Source: Candidatus Latescibacterota bacterium (GTDB lineage: Bacteria; Latescibacterota; UBA2968; UBA8231). From it: DNA of 22,517 nucleotides. The position numbers and the translations under genes were made by a program. The first letter of the stretch is position 1. Every line of letters begins with the position of its first letter. The notes beneath the pieces are model-generated. The model was given only the letters and a program-made list of their open reading frames with translations, ran no database searches and was not told the origin of the DNA. The stretch is from the NCBI GenBank assembly GCA_022825185.1, contig JAJDYK010000080.1, forward strand, positions 1 through 22,517, in the 5' to 3' direction. Shown here one piece after another: positions 7,346 through 14,530 of this stretch.

Positions 7346-8695
7346 ATGACGCAATCACACCACAACCAAGAGGGCCTGCGCGAGTCGGCGACCTTTGGCC
7401 GCGACGTCATCTACGAGATCCAGCGCGCTGCGCAGACCGGGATCTACGATATCCGTGGCTGGGGGGCCAAGCGCCGGGTGCCCCATTTTGACGACTTGGT
7501 CTTTTTGGGCGCGAGCATGTCGCGCTACCCGCTGGAAGGCTACCGCGAGCGCTGCGACACCGATGTGGTGCTGGGCACGCGCTACGCCAAAAACCCGATC
7601 CACCTCGACATCCCCGTCACCATCGCGGGGATGAGCTTTGGCTCGCTGTCGGCGCAGGCCAAGGAGGCGCTCGGTCGCGGTGCCAGCGAGGTGGGGACGA
7701 GCACCACGACCGGCGACGGCGGAATGACGCCGGAGGAGCGCGAACAGTCGCGGATTTTGGTGTACCAGCTTTTGCCCTCGCGCTACGGCATGAATCCCGA
7801 CGACTTGCGGAAGGCGGATGCCATTGAGGTGGTGCTCGGCCAGGGGGCCAAGCCCGGCGGCGGCGGGATGCTGTTGGGCCAGAAGATCAGCGACCGCGTC
7901 GCCCAGATGCGGACCTTGCCCAAGGATATTGACCAGCGCTCGGCCTGCCGCCATCCCGATTGGACCGGCCCGGATGACTTGGCGATCAAGATTGTGGAGT
8001 TGCGCGAGATTACCGACTGGCAGGTGCCGATCTACGTCAAGATCGGCGCGACGCGGACTTACTACGATACGTTGCTGGCGATCAAGGCCGGAGCCGACGT
8101 GGTGGTGCTCGACGGGATGCAGGGCGGTACGGGAGCGACCCAGGAGGTGTTTATCGAGCACGTGGGGATTCCGACTTTGCCGGCCGTGCGCCAAGCGGTG
8201 GAGGCGCTCGACGAGTTGGACATGCATCGCAAGGTACAGCTCGTTGTGTCTGGCGGCATCCGCAGCGGCGCGGATGTGGCTAAAGCCCTGGCGATGGGGG
8301 CGGATGCCTGTTCGATTGGCACGGCCGCGCTGATCGCGCTGGGCGACAACAGCCCGCATTTGGACCCCGAGTACCGCAAAATTGGTTCGGCCGCTGGCTT
8401 TTACGACGACTTGCAGGACGGCGAAGACCCAGCCGGCATCTCGACCCAGACCGACGCATTGGCCGAGCGCCTCGACCCGGAGGCCGGAGGCCGCCAGCTC
8501 GCCAACTATCTGCGGGTAATGACCATGGAGTGCCAGACCATTGCCCGCGCCTGCGGCAAATCGCACGTTCACAATCTGGAGATAGAGGACTTGGCGGCGC
8601 TGACCATTGAGGCAGCGGCCATGGCCAAAATTCCCTTGGCCGGGACGGATTGGATTCCTGGAAACACGCCAACTAAAGGAGCCTGTTGTGACTGA
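7346..8695 (+). CDS. mgsC: N-methylglutamate synthase subunit C, FMN-binding glutamate-synthase domain
   Basis: The 449-residue product is the catalytic TIM-barrel subunit that would transfer methylamine onto a 2-oxoglutarate-derived backbone to give N-methylglutamate. Glutamate-synthase marks are PVTIAGMSFGSLSAQAKEALGRGA, GQGAKPGGGGMLLGQKI, VVVLDGMQGGTGATQEVF (from about residue 253) and the FMN-phosphate segment SGGIRSGADVAKALAMGADA (from about 302). The usual glutamate-synthase 3Fe-4S cysteine cluster after this segment is not visible. The region instead reads DPAGISTQTD, followed by MTMECQTIARACGKSHVHNLE, as in MgsC/GlxD-type proteins. The C-terminus ends GACCD. The stop overlaps the gmaS start by eight bases. 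Confidence 0.9.
   Translation: MTQSHHNQEGLRESATFGRDVIYEIQRAAQTGIYDIRGWGAKRRVPHFDDLVFLGASMSRYPLEGYRERCDTDVVLGTRYAKNPIHLDIPVTIAGMSFGSLSAQAKEALGRGASEVGTSTTTGDGGMTPEEREQSRILVYQLLPSRYGMNPDDLRKADAIEVVLGQGAKPGGGGMLLGQKISDRVAQMRTLPKDIDQRSACRHPDWTGPDDLAIKIVELREITDWQVPIYVKIGATRTYYDTLLAIKAGADVVVLDGMQGGTGATQEVFIEHVGIPTLPAVRQAVEALDELDMHRKVQLVVSGGIRSGADVAKALAMGADACSIGTAALIALGDNSPHLDPEYRKIGSAAGFYDDLQDGEDPAGISTQTDALAERLDPEAGGRQLANYLRVMTMECQTIARACGKSHVHNLEIEDLAALTIEAAAMAKIPLAGTDWIPGNTPTKGACCD
8675..8681 (+). promoter_or_regulatory. Ribosome binding site fixing the gmaS GTG start
   Basis: AAAGGAG ends six bases before GTG 8688. It supports this start over an in-frame ATG at 8607 that would lie deep inside mgsC. 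Confidence 0.8.
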
Positions 8696-10046
8696 ACGCA
8701 CTGAGATCAAAGAACGCCTCGCCCAAGAGGGCATTGAATTCCTACTAGTACAGTTCGTCGATATGACTGGCGCGCCCAAAGTGAAGATGGTGCCGGTGAC
8801 GGCACTCGACGACGCGCTTGACGAAGGCGCGGGTTTTGCTGGCGCGTCTATTTGGGGTTTGGGGCAGGGGCCGCACTCGCACGATATGCTGGCGCGGATT
8901 GACCTCGATTCGTACGCGCGGCTGTCTTGGCAGCCGAACACCGTGCGCTTTGCCAGCAATCTCTTCGTCGATGGGGAGTCCTATCCCTATTGCTCGCGCA
9001 CCAACCTCCAGCGGGTGCTCGCCGACGCCGCGCAACAGGGCTACGTCTTCAACGTGGGGATGGAGCCGGAGCACTTTCTCATCGCGCGCAATGACGACGG
9101 CTCGATCCGGCCTTGGGACCCGGACGGCGTGGACTCGCTGGCCAAGCCCTGCTACGACTTCCGCTCCATGTCGCCAGCCATGGCGTACTTGCAGGAGTTG
9201 ACGCTGTCGCTCAACAGCATGGGCTGGGGCGTGTACCAGTGCGACCATGAGGATGCCAACGGTCAGTTTGAGGTGAACTTCGACTACGCGGACGCTCTGA
9301 CGACTTCGGACCGCATCATTTTCTTTAAGATGGCTACTTCGCAGATCGCCAAGAAGTACGGCGCGATTGCCTCGCACATGCCTAAGCCGTTTGCCGACCG
9401 CACGGGCAGCGGCTTGCACGCGCACTACCATCTGGCCGATGCCGAGTCAGGAGAAAATCTGTTCTTGGACGAGGGGGACGCGCGGGGCTTGGGCTGCTCA
9501 GAGCTGGCCTACCACTTCCTCGGCGGCATTTTGCACCACGCGCGCGCCCTGTGCGCGGTATCCAGCCCGACTGTGAACTGCTACAAGCGCCTGCAACTCG
9601 GCGCTGGCATCTATTCGAGCCGTTCGGGTTTTACTTGGACGCCAGCGTTTATCACCTACGGCGACAATAACCGCACGCAGATGATCCGCACGGCCGGCGA
9701 GGGGCATTTTGAAGACCGCACGATCAGCGCCGCAGCCAATCCCTATCTGGCCCTAGCCGCCTATCTGGTCGCCGGGCTCGACGGCATTGAGCGCGGTTTG
9801 GAGCCTGGCGAGCCCAATCTGGGCAACATGTACGAGCGCTCGCTCGACGAGATCCAAGCGGAAGGAATACAGGTTTTGCCGCAGTCGCTGGCCGAGGCGC
9901 TCGACGCGCTGGGAGCGGACGAAGTGGTGCAGAGCGCGCTAGGCCCCATCGCCGACGAGTTCCTCAAGATAAAAGCCGACGAGTGGGCCGAGTACGACAG
10001 CCAAGTCAGCCGCTGGGAGATCGACCGGTATTTGACGTCCTGCTGA
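8688..10046 (+). CDS. gmaS: Gamma-glutamylmethylamide synthetase / glutamine synthetase type III-like
   Basis: The 452-residue product begins (V)TERTEIKERLAQEG at a GTG start, followed by FVDMTGAPKVKMVP, typical of the GmaS/GlnT branch of glutamine synthetases. Catalytic-domain motifs are GQFEVNFDYADAL, DRTGSGLHAHYHL (residues 237-249, the GSGxHxH metal/ATP loop), NCYKRL (297-302), YGDNNRTQMIRT and EDRTISAAANPYLALAAYLVAG. In the NMG pathway it joins methylamine to glutamate using ATP. The position directly behind mgsABC supports GmaS. Rhizobial clusters with the same order name the homologue glnT, and sequence alone does not separate methylamine from ammonia as substrate. It overlaps the mgsC end by eight bases and lies four bases before soxB. 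Confidence 0.85.
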   Translation: MTERTEIKERLAQEGIEFLLVQFVDMTGAPKVKMVPVTALDDALDEGAGFAGASIWGLGQGPHSHDMLARIDLDSYARLSWQPNTVRFASNLFVDGESYPYCSRTNLQRVLADAAQQGYVFNVGMEPEHFLIARNDDGSIRPWDPDGVDSLAKPCYDFRSMSPAMAYLQELTLSLNSMGWGVYQCDHEDANGQFEVNFDYADALTTSDRIIFFKMATSQIAKKYGAIASHMPKPFADRTGSGLHAHYHLADAESGENLFLDEGDARGLGCSELAYHFLGGILHHARALCAVSSPTVNCYKRLQLGAGIYSSRSGFTWTPAFITYGDNNRTQMIRTAGEGHFEDRTISAAANPYLALAAYLVAGLDGIERGLEPGEPNLGNMYERSLDEIQAEGIQVLPQSLAEALDALGADEVVQSALGPIADEFLKIKADEWAEYDSQVSRWEIDRYLTSC

Positions 10047-10050
10047 AGCC

Positions 10051-11295
10051 ATGCCCTACCGGTTGCTCAAATACGGCTTCAAGAAAGATTACTCCGAGCC
10101 GCGCATGTTCCGCTCGCCTGAGCGGCTGAGCGACAGCTATGAAGTAGTGATCATCGGCGGCGGCGGCCACGGGTTAGCAGCAGCGCACTATCTCGCCCAC
10201 GAGCACGGCATCTGCGATGTGGCTGTGCTAGAACAGCGCTACATCGGCCACGGCGGCACTGGCCGCAACACCGCGATCATTCGCTCGAATTACCTAACGG
10301 AAGAGGGTGCGCGCTTTTACCAATTCAGCGTGGATCTGTACCGCGATTTGTCGCGGAAGCTCGACTACAACCTGTTCTACTCCGAGCGCGGTCACTTCAC
10401 TTTGGCGCACACGCCAGCCGCGCTGCGCACCCAGCGCTGGCGCGCCGAGGTCAACAAGCACCTCGGCATCAATTCCGAGGTCGTCGGCCCCGAGTTTATC
10501 AAGAAGACTATCCCTGAGATCGACCTGAACTGCGGCGGGCACCAGCCGCCCATCGTCGGCGCGCTCTACCACCCGCCGGGTGCCATTGCCCGTCACGACG
10601 CAGTGGCGTGGGCGTATGCGCGCGGGGCCGACAGCAAAGGTGTGGAAATCCACCAGCAGACCAGTGTCACTGATATTGAAGTCGAGGACGGGCGGGTCGC
10701 GGGCGTGCATACGGACCGGGGTTTTATTCAGACCCGCAAGGTGCTCAGCGCGGTGGCGGGATGGACGCCGCAGATACAGCGGATGGTCGGCCTGCGCTCG
10801 CCGCTAGTGGTGCATCCGCTACAGGCGTTTGTCACCGAGCCGTTCAAGCCGTGGCTAGACGCGATTGTCGTATCGGCTAGCTTGCACACGTACGTCAGCC
10901 AATCTTCGCGCGGTGAGTTGGTCGCTGGTGCGTCTTTGGATCCCTACGAGCTGACGTCCATGCGCTCAACGCTCGACTTTGCCGAGGGCTTGGCCGGGCA
11001 CATGCTCGACCTCTTTCCCTGCTTGAGCGATGTCAAGGTCCTGCGCCAGTGGGCCGGGTTGTGCGACATGACCCCGGACTTTTCGCCGCTCATGGGCACG
11101 ACGCCGATTGCGGGCTTTTACATCGACGCGGGTTGGGGCACTTGGGGCTTTAAGGCTTCGCCGGTCTGCGGTTACACTATGGCTCACACCATTGCCCACG
11201 ACGAGGATCATCCGTTGATCCGCGCTTTTAATTTGTCGCGCTTTGGTTCGTTTGAGTTGGTTGGCGAGAAAGGAGCGGCGTCCGTTGGCCACTGA
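10051..11295 (+). CDS. soxB: N-methylglutamate dehydrogenase subunit A / sarcosine oxidase beta subunit (mgdA)
   Basis: The 414-residue product is the flavin subunit of the heterotetrameric sarcosine-oxidase/NMG-dehydrogenase family, which oxidises the N-methyl group. The N-terminal dinucleotide fold reads VVIIGGGGHGLAAAHYLA (residues 32-49), followed by GGTGRNTAIIRSNY, typical of SoxB. His182 in ARHDAVAWAYA aligns with the histidine reported to bind FMN covalently in SoxB. The late WGTWGFKASPVCGYTMAHTIA also fits. Family proteins end in a short conserved RF...GAAAVAH-like tail, here RFGSFELVGEKGAASVGH. The 57 bases encoding that tail and stop are repeated at the end of mcrC. The next gene in a normal operon would be soxD, but mcrB-mcrC intervene. 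Confidence 0.92.
   Translation: MPYRLLKYGFKKDYSEPRMFRSPERLSDSYEVVIIGGGGHGLAAAHYLAHEHGICDVAVLEQRYIGHGGTGRNTAIIRSNYLTEEGARFYQFSVDLYRDLSRKLDYNLFYSERGHFTLAHTPAALRTQRWRAEVNKHLGINSEVVGPEFIKKTIPEIDLNCGGHQPPIVGALYHPPGAIARHDAVAWAYARGADSKGVEIHQQTSVTDIEVEDGRVAGVHTDRGFIQTRKVLSAVAGWTPQIQRMVGLRSPLVVHPLQAFVTEPFKPWLDAIVVSASLHTYVSQSSRGELVAGASLDPYELTSMRSTLDFAEGLAGHMLDLFPCLSDVKVLRQWAGLCDMTPDFSPLMGTTPIAGFYIDAGWGTWGFKASPVCGYTMAHTIAHDEDHPLIRAFNLSRFGSFELVGEKGAASVGH
11239..11295 (+). repeat. Direct repeat, left copy: 3' end of soxB
   Basis: These 57 bp (18 codons plus TGA) match 14192-14248 at 50 of 57 positions, in the same orientation and frame. The copy marks the left edge of the McrBC insertion. The two flanks stop resembling each other outside the repeat. 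Confidence 0.93.
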
Positions 11296-11337
11296 TTGTA
11301 GATTGCGAATTTTTAATTCAATATCACGAGGATAACG
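11296..11337 (+). promoter_or_regulatory. AT-rich leader of mcrB, possible promoter and RBS
   Basis: The 42-bp gap is notably AT-rich against its surroundings (around GAATTTTTAATTC, 11307-11319). It ends with GAGGA at 11328-11332, five bases before ATG 11338. A TTGTAG/CAATAT pair with 17-bp spacing could be a poor sigma-70 promoter. The ribosome site is supported; the promoter is a guess. Confidence 0.35.
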
Positions 11338-13008
11338 ATGAGTAGTGGGAAGACCGGAAACGGCGTGGGAAACGGGGACACAACAGCCAAAGCGTGGGAC
11401 GATTTTGTCCGCCGCGCTAAAGAGTATGTCGATAGCGGACGGCTGGAAGTTGAGGAGACCGACTATAAAATTGACATGGCCCGTAGCTTCGAGGACGCTA
11501 GGGAAGAGGTGCTCAATGTCAAAGATGACAGGGCCGAACCCCGGCCCGCCGTTCCAGCCGACTCGTCCAACTGGCACGACTTATTCAAGCGCGCCCTCCG
11601 TTCAAGACAGGGCCATCCCGTTGACTGGCGGAATGTGGGCAAGATGCAGAAATGGCTCGCAGATACGCCAGAGGAAACACTTCAGGCTTTGCAAGCGGTT
11701 TGGACGCGGGACGAAGCTAGCGTTTCAGAACGGATCCACAAATTTTGCAATATACTACCCACCTCAGTGGTGAGCGGATCGGGAACACGTATGAACGTCA
11801 TATCCGTGCTGCTGATGGGGTTGGACGTCGAGCAGTATCCGCCATTTCAAATAAGTATATTTAACAAAGCATACGGCCTCACCGAGTACGGCCAACCAGA
11901 ATCGGGCGCGGACGAGGCTACATTGTACGAGCACGCCCTGGCTTTTCTCGACCGATTCATTGAGGAAGCGGCGGAGCGCGGGCTGCAATTGCGCCACCGC
12001 CTTGATGCTCAAGGGGTAATTTGGGCGGTAGTTTCGGCGATAGATGAGATGAGCGGGCAAGCCGATGAGGATGACGATAAGGATGATGGGGTTGAGCAAG
12101 GAATTGACTTCGCCACTCTCGCCAAAAAACTATACTTGCCGATTGGCTTCTTGGAGACAATCAACACACTGCTAAAAGAAAAGCAGCAGGTCATTTTCCA
12201 AGGGCCGCCGGGCACGGGCAAGACCTACGTGGCGCAGGAGTTGGCACAGCATATCTCCGGGGCGGAGAAGCGGGTTGCGCTGGTGCAGTTCCATCCGTCC
12301 TACTCCTACGAGGATTTTGTGCAGGGCTACCGTCCCGCAGACGCCGGACAGCCCGGTTTCAAACTGAAGGACGGGCCGCTGCTGCTAGCGGCCAAGCAAG
12401 CTGAGTCTGAACCCAACGCCAAGCATTTCCTAGTAATAGACGAAATCAACCGAGGCAACTTGGCCAAAGTGTTCGGCGAGCTGTACTTCCTGTTGGAGTA
12501 TCGCGACAGGAAGATTCACCTCCAGTATTCGGACGAGCCGTTCCGTCTGCCCGAAAATCTCTACATCATCGGCACGATGAACACCGCCGACCGCTCCATC
12601 GCGCTGGTGGATCTGGCCCTGCGCCGTCGGTTCTACTTCGTGGAGTTCCACCCCGACGAGGCTCGCGTCAAGGACCTGCTCCGCGAGTTTCTCAAAGACA
12701 ATGCTCCCGGCATGGAGTGGGTGGCCGACGTAGTTGACCGGGCAAACGAACTGTTGCGCGATGACCGGCACGCCGCCGTCGGACCGAGCTACTTCCTGAA
12801 ACCGGACCTTGACGAGGATGCTGTCGGGCGCATCTGGAAGTACAGCGTCCTTCCCTACATTGAAGAGCGCCTTTTCGGGCAGGGAGAAGATCGGCTGGCA
12901 GATTTTGACCTAGGCAAGCTGCGAAGGGCGGCCATTCCCGACGCTGCGGACGCTGGTGAGCATAGTGCCAGCGTAGCGGGCAGCGGGGACGGCGCAAGCG
13001 ATGCGTGA
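11338..13008 (+). CDS. mcrB: McrB-like AAA+ NTPase of a type IV (modification-dependent) restriction system
   Basis: The 556-residue product is the motor subunit that, with McrC, would translocate on and cleave foreign DNA carrying modified cytosines. The AAA+ core is clear: Walker A GPPGTGKT (289-296), VQFHPSYSYEDFVQGYRP, Walker B FLVIDEIN (364-371), and the McrB-signature MNTADRS (414-420) followed by LRRRFYFVEF. In McrB the MNTAD element is linked to GTP use. The first 220 residues are a helical specificity region unlike E. coli McrB's DNA-binding domain and were not recognised. An acidic linker ADEDDDKDDG precedes the NTPase core. It sits inside a methylamine operon and overlaps mcrC by eight bases. 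What modification it reads is unknown. Confidence 0.92.
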   Translation: MSSGKTGNGVGNGDTTAKAWDDFVRRAKEYVDSGRLEVEETDYKIDMARSFEDAREEVLNVKDDRAEPRPAVPADSSNWHDLFKRALRSRQGHPVDWRNVGKMQKWLADTPEETLQALQAVWTRDEASVSERIHKFCNILPTSVVSGSGTRMNVISVLLMGLDVEQYPPFQISIFNKAYGLTEYGQPESGADEATLYEHALAFLDRFIEEAAERGLQLRHRLDAQGVIWAVVSAIDEMSGQADEDDDKDDGVEQGIDFATLAKKLYLPIGFLETINTLLKEKQQVIFQGPPGTGKTYVAQELAQHISGAEKRVALVQFHPSYSYEDFVQGYRPADAGQPGFKLKDGPLLLAAKQAESEPNAKHFLVIDEINRGNLAKVFGELYFLLEYRDRKIHLQYSDEPFRLPENLYIIGTMNTADRSIALVDLALRRRFYFVEFHPDEARVKDLLREFLKDNAPGMEWVADVVDRANELLRDDRHAAVGPSYFLKPDLDEDAVGRIWKYSVLPYIEERLFGQGEDRLADFDLGKLRRAAIPDAADAGEHSASVAGSGDGASDA

Positions 13009-14248
13009 GATAAACCTGCAAGAGTACCGGAGGAGTGAACCTATTAAGCTGTCCGTTGCTGAACGGGACGCGCTGGCTCGGGTGGTCGCCATCGAACCTG
13101 CCCTAGGGGAAGATAGTACCTACATCCTGACGCCGGGCTCCACCATCGGTGCCGTTGAGGTCGGCGGCCTGTCGGCACTCATCGAGCCGAAGATAGGCAT
13201 TCCGCAGGTGCTGTCGCTGGCCTGCTATGCCGTCGGGAAGGTCGAGTTCCAGCGGGAATACTTTGATTTTCGCGATGAGGACGCGCTGCCCGATGCGCTG
13301 GCCCTAGCACTGACTTCACAGGCCCGCCGGGCCTTCGCGCACGGCCTGCTACATGGGTACCGCACCGATGAGGACGCGCTGTACACCGTGCGGGGACGCA
13401 TCCGGTTTGATGACCAACTGCGGCGCAGGTTTGGGGTGCCTCTGCCGGTGGAGGTGCGGTATGACGAGTTCACCGAAGACATTCTAGCCAACCGACTGGT
13501 GAAGGCGGCCGCGGACCGGCTGGCCCGTATCCATCTGCGCTCGGCCCAAGCCCGGCGGAACTTGGGATGGCTGGCGACCATGCTCGAGGACGTGTCGCTG
13601 GTCGAGTTCCGGGCAAACTGTGTTCCGGCGGTGAGATTTGACCGGCTGAACGAGCATTACCGGGGCGTAGTGGAACTGTCGCGGCTCGTTTTGCAGCACG
13701 GCGCATTTGAGTCTGGGCGTGGAGCCGTTCGGGCCAACGGGTTCCTAATGGATATGAACGTCGTCTTCCAGGAATTCGCAACGCAGGCATTACGGGAAGC
13801 CCTAAGCCTTTCCGAGCGCGTCTTTCGCTCCGATAGCAGCGTCCGGGACATCGCCCTAGACGAGGCCAAGAGCGTCAAGCTGAAGCCGGATCTGACTTGG
13901 TGGGAGGGCCATTCCTGCGTATTTGTCGGCGATGTCAAGTACAAGAACGTTAGCGGCGACCGCCTCCCCAACGCCGACCTTTACCAGATGCTCGCGTACG
14001 CCACTGCGCTTGACCTGCCGGGCGGCCTGCTAATTTATGCCCAAGGAGAGGCCGACCCAGCGAAGTACTGCGTACGGTACGCTGGCAAGCGGTTGGAAGT
14101 TGCGGCGCTAGACCTCTCTGGCCGGCTCGACGATGTGCTCGTCCGCGTTGAGCGGTTGGCAAAGCAAGTCGTCGCGCTGCGCGATGAAGTACGCTTTGGC
14201 ACTTTTGAGTTGGTCGGGGAGAAGGGAGCGGCGTCCGTTGGCCACTAA
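13001..14248 (+). CDS. mcrC: McrC-like endonuclease subunit with a SoxB-derived C-terminal tail
   Basis: The 415-residue product is the nuclease partner of McrB. The N-terminal half (LIEPKIGIPQVLSLACYAVG, VRGRIRFDDQLRR) fits the McrBC 5-methylcytosine restriction component family. The PD-(D/E)xK site is visible as Asp297 (LKPDLTWW), Asp311-x-Lys313 (GDVKYK) and then DLYQMLAYA, so the enzyme looks intact. The last 18 residues, RFGTFELVGEKGAASVGH, are not McrC-like. They match the end of SoxB upstream with one difference (Ser to Thr), because mcrC runs into a second copy of the soxB 3' end. The native end was probably near VALRDEV. The start overlaps the mcrB stop, implying coupled translation. 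Confidence 0.92.
   Translation: MREINLQEYRRSEPIKLSVAERDALARVVAIEPALGEDSTYILTPGSTIGAVEVGGLSALIEPKIGIPQVLSLACYAVGKVEFQREYFDFRDEDALPDALALALTSQARRAFAHGLLHGYRTDEDALYTVRGRIRFDDQLRRRFGVPLPVEVRYDEFTEDILANRLVKAAADRLARIHLRSAQARRNLGWLATMLEDVSLVEFRANCVPAVRFDRLNEHYRGVVELSRLVLQHGAFESGRGAVRANGFLMDMNVVFQEFATQALREALSLSERVFRSDSSVRDIALDEAKSVKLKPDLTWWEGHSCVFVGDVKYKNVSGDRLPNADLYQMLAYATALDLPGGLLIYAQGEADPAKYCVRYAGKRLEVAALDLSGRLDDVLVRVERLAKQVVALRDEVRFGTFELVGEKGAASVGH
14192..14248 (+). repeat. Direct repeat, right copy: soxB tail fused to mcrC
   Basis: These 57 bp in the mcrC frame encode 18 SoxB-like residues plus TAA and match 11239-11295 at 50 of 57 positions. The distance to soxD (18 bases including an AAGGGG site) looks like a native soxB-soxD junction. 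This copy is therefore probably the original soxB end. Confidence 0.93.
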
Positions 14249-14266
14249 CGACGCAAGGGGACGGCT

Positions 14267-14530
14267 GTGAAAATCCTCACCTGCCCAATCAACGGGCCGC
14301 GCCCACTATCGGAATTCGTCTTTGGCGGCGAGGTGCGTCCTGTGCCCGATCCTAAGAAAGCGGATGACGCTGAGTGGGCCGACTACGTGTTCAACCGCAG
14401 CGGCGAGCCGGGTATCCAGCGCGAGTGGTGGTACCACAGCGCCAGCAGCACTTGGTTTATCGCCGAGCGCGACACGGCTAGCGACGAGATCGTCCGCACC
14501 TATTTGTGGGGCGAGGAGGACACAGCGTGA
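14267..14530 (+). CDS. soxD: N-methylglutamate dehydrogenase subunit B / sarcosine oxidase delta subunit (mgdB)
   Basis: The 87-residue product is the small structural subunit of the heterotetrameric sarcosine-oxidase/NMG-dehydrogenase family. It has the family layout: MKILTCPINGPRP, SEFVFGGEV, WADYVFNRSGEPG, REWWYHSASSTWFIAERDT. Classical SoxD binds zinc through CPxCG and HxxxC. Here only Cys6 and His57 remain, with Asn9 and Ser61 where the other cysteines would be. This resembles a CPxNG variant branch remembered from other NMG operons. Start GTG 14267 has AAGGGG at 14255-14260. The stop overlaps the soxA start by four bases (GTGA). Confidence 0.87.
   Translation: MKILTCPINGPRPLSEFVFGGEVRPVPDPKKADDAEWADYVFNRSGEPGIQREWWYHSASSTWFIAERDTASDEIVRTYLWGEEDTA
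14513..14520 (+). promoter_or_regulatory. Ribosome binding site fixing the soxA GTG start
   Basis: GAGGAGGA sits six bases before GTG 14527, inside soxD. It favours this start over an in-frame ATG at 14506. Confidence 0.8.

Larger units (their letters stand above)
11239..14248 (+). other. Inserted McrBC module bounded by soxB-tail direct repeats
   Basis: This 3-kb segment separates soxB from soxD and contains only mcrB, mcrC and a short AT-rich leader. The boundary repeats and the normal soxB-tail-to-soxD spacing on the right identify it as an insertion into a pre-existing soxB-soxD operon. No integrase, transposase or inverted terminal repeats are present, so the mechanism is inferred: integrase-type insertion at a gene 3' end, or recombination with a divergent soxB. 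Confidence 0.8.

Noticed and set aside
8607..8687. In-frame upstream ATG extending gmaS by 27 residues into mgsC
   Set aside because: The added residues are not family-like, while GTG 8688 has AAAGGAG at ideal spacing and matches the usual N-terminus.
7355..8959. 534-codon open frame on the minus strand opposite mgsC and the gmaS start
   Set aside because: It is antisense to two strongly recognisable enzymes, shows no family motifs, and is rich in Arg, Ala, Gly and His as expected for a GC-rich shadow frame.
12060..12100. GATGAGGATGACGATAAGG-type tandem pattern
   Set aside because: It is the codon-level reflection of the acidic linker in McrB, not a true tandem repeat or regulatory site.
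11239..14248. Classical transposon or insertion sequence as the carrier of mcrBC
   Set aside because: There is no transposase and no terminal inverted repeat. The repeats are coding soxB tails with silent divergence, not a short target-site duplication.
13001..14248. McrC as a broken gene because of its foreign C-terminus
   Set aside because: All catalytic motifs lie well before the foreign tail, and the frame is intact to a proper stop, so it is better called a complete gene with a chimeric end.
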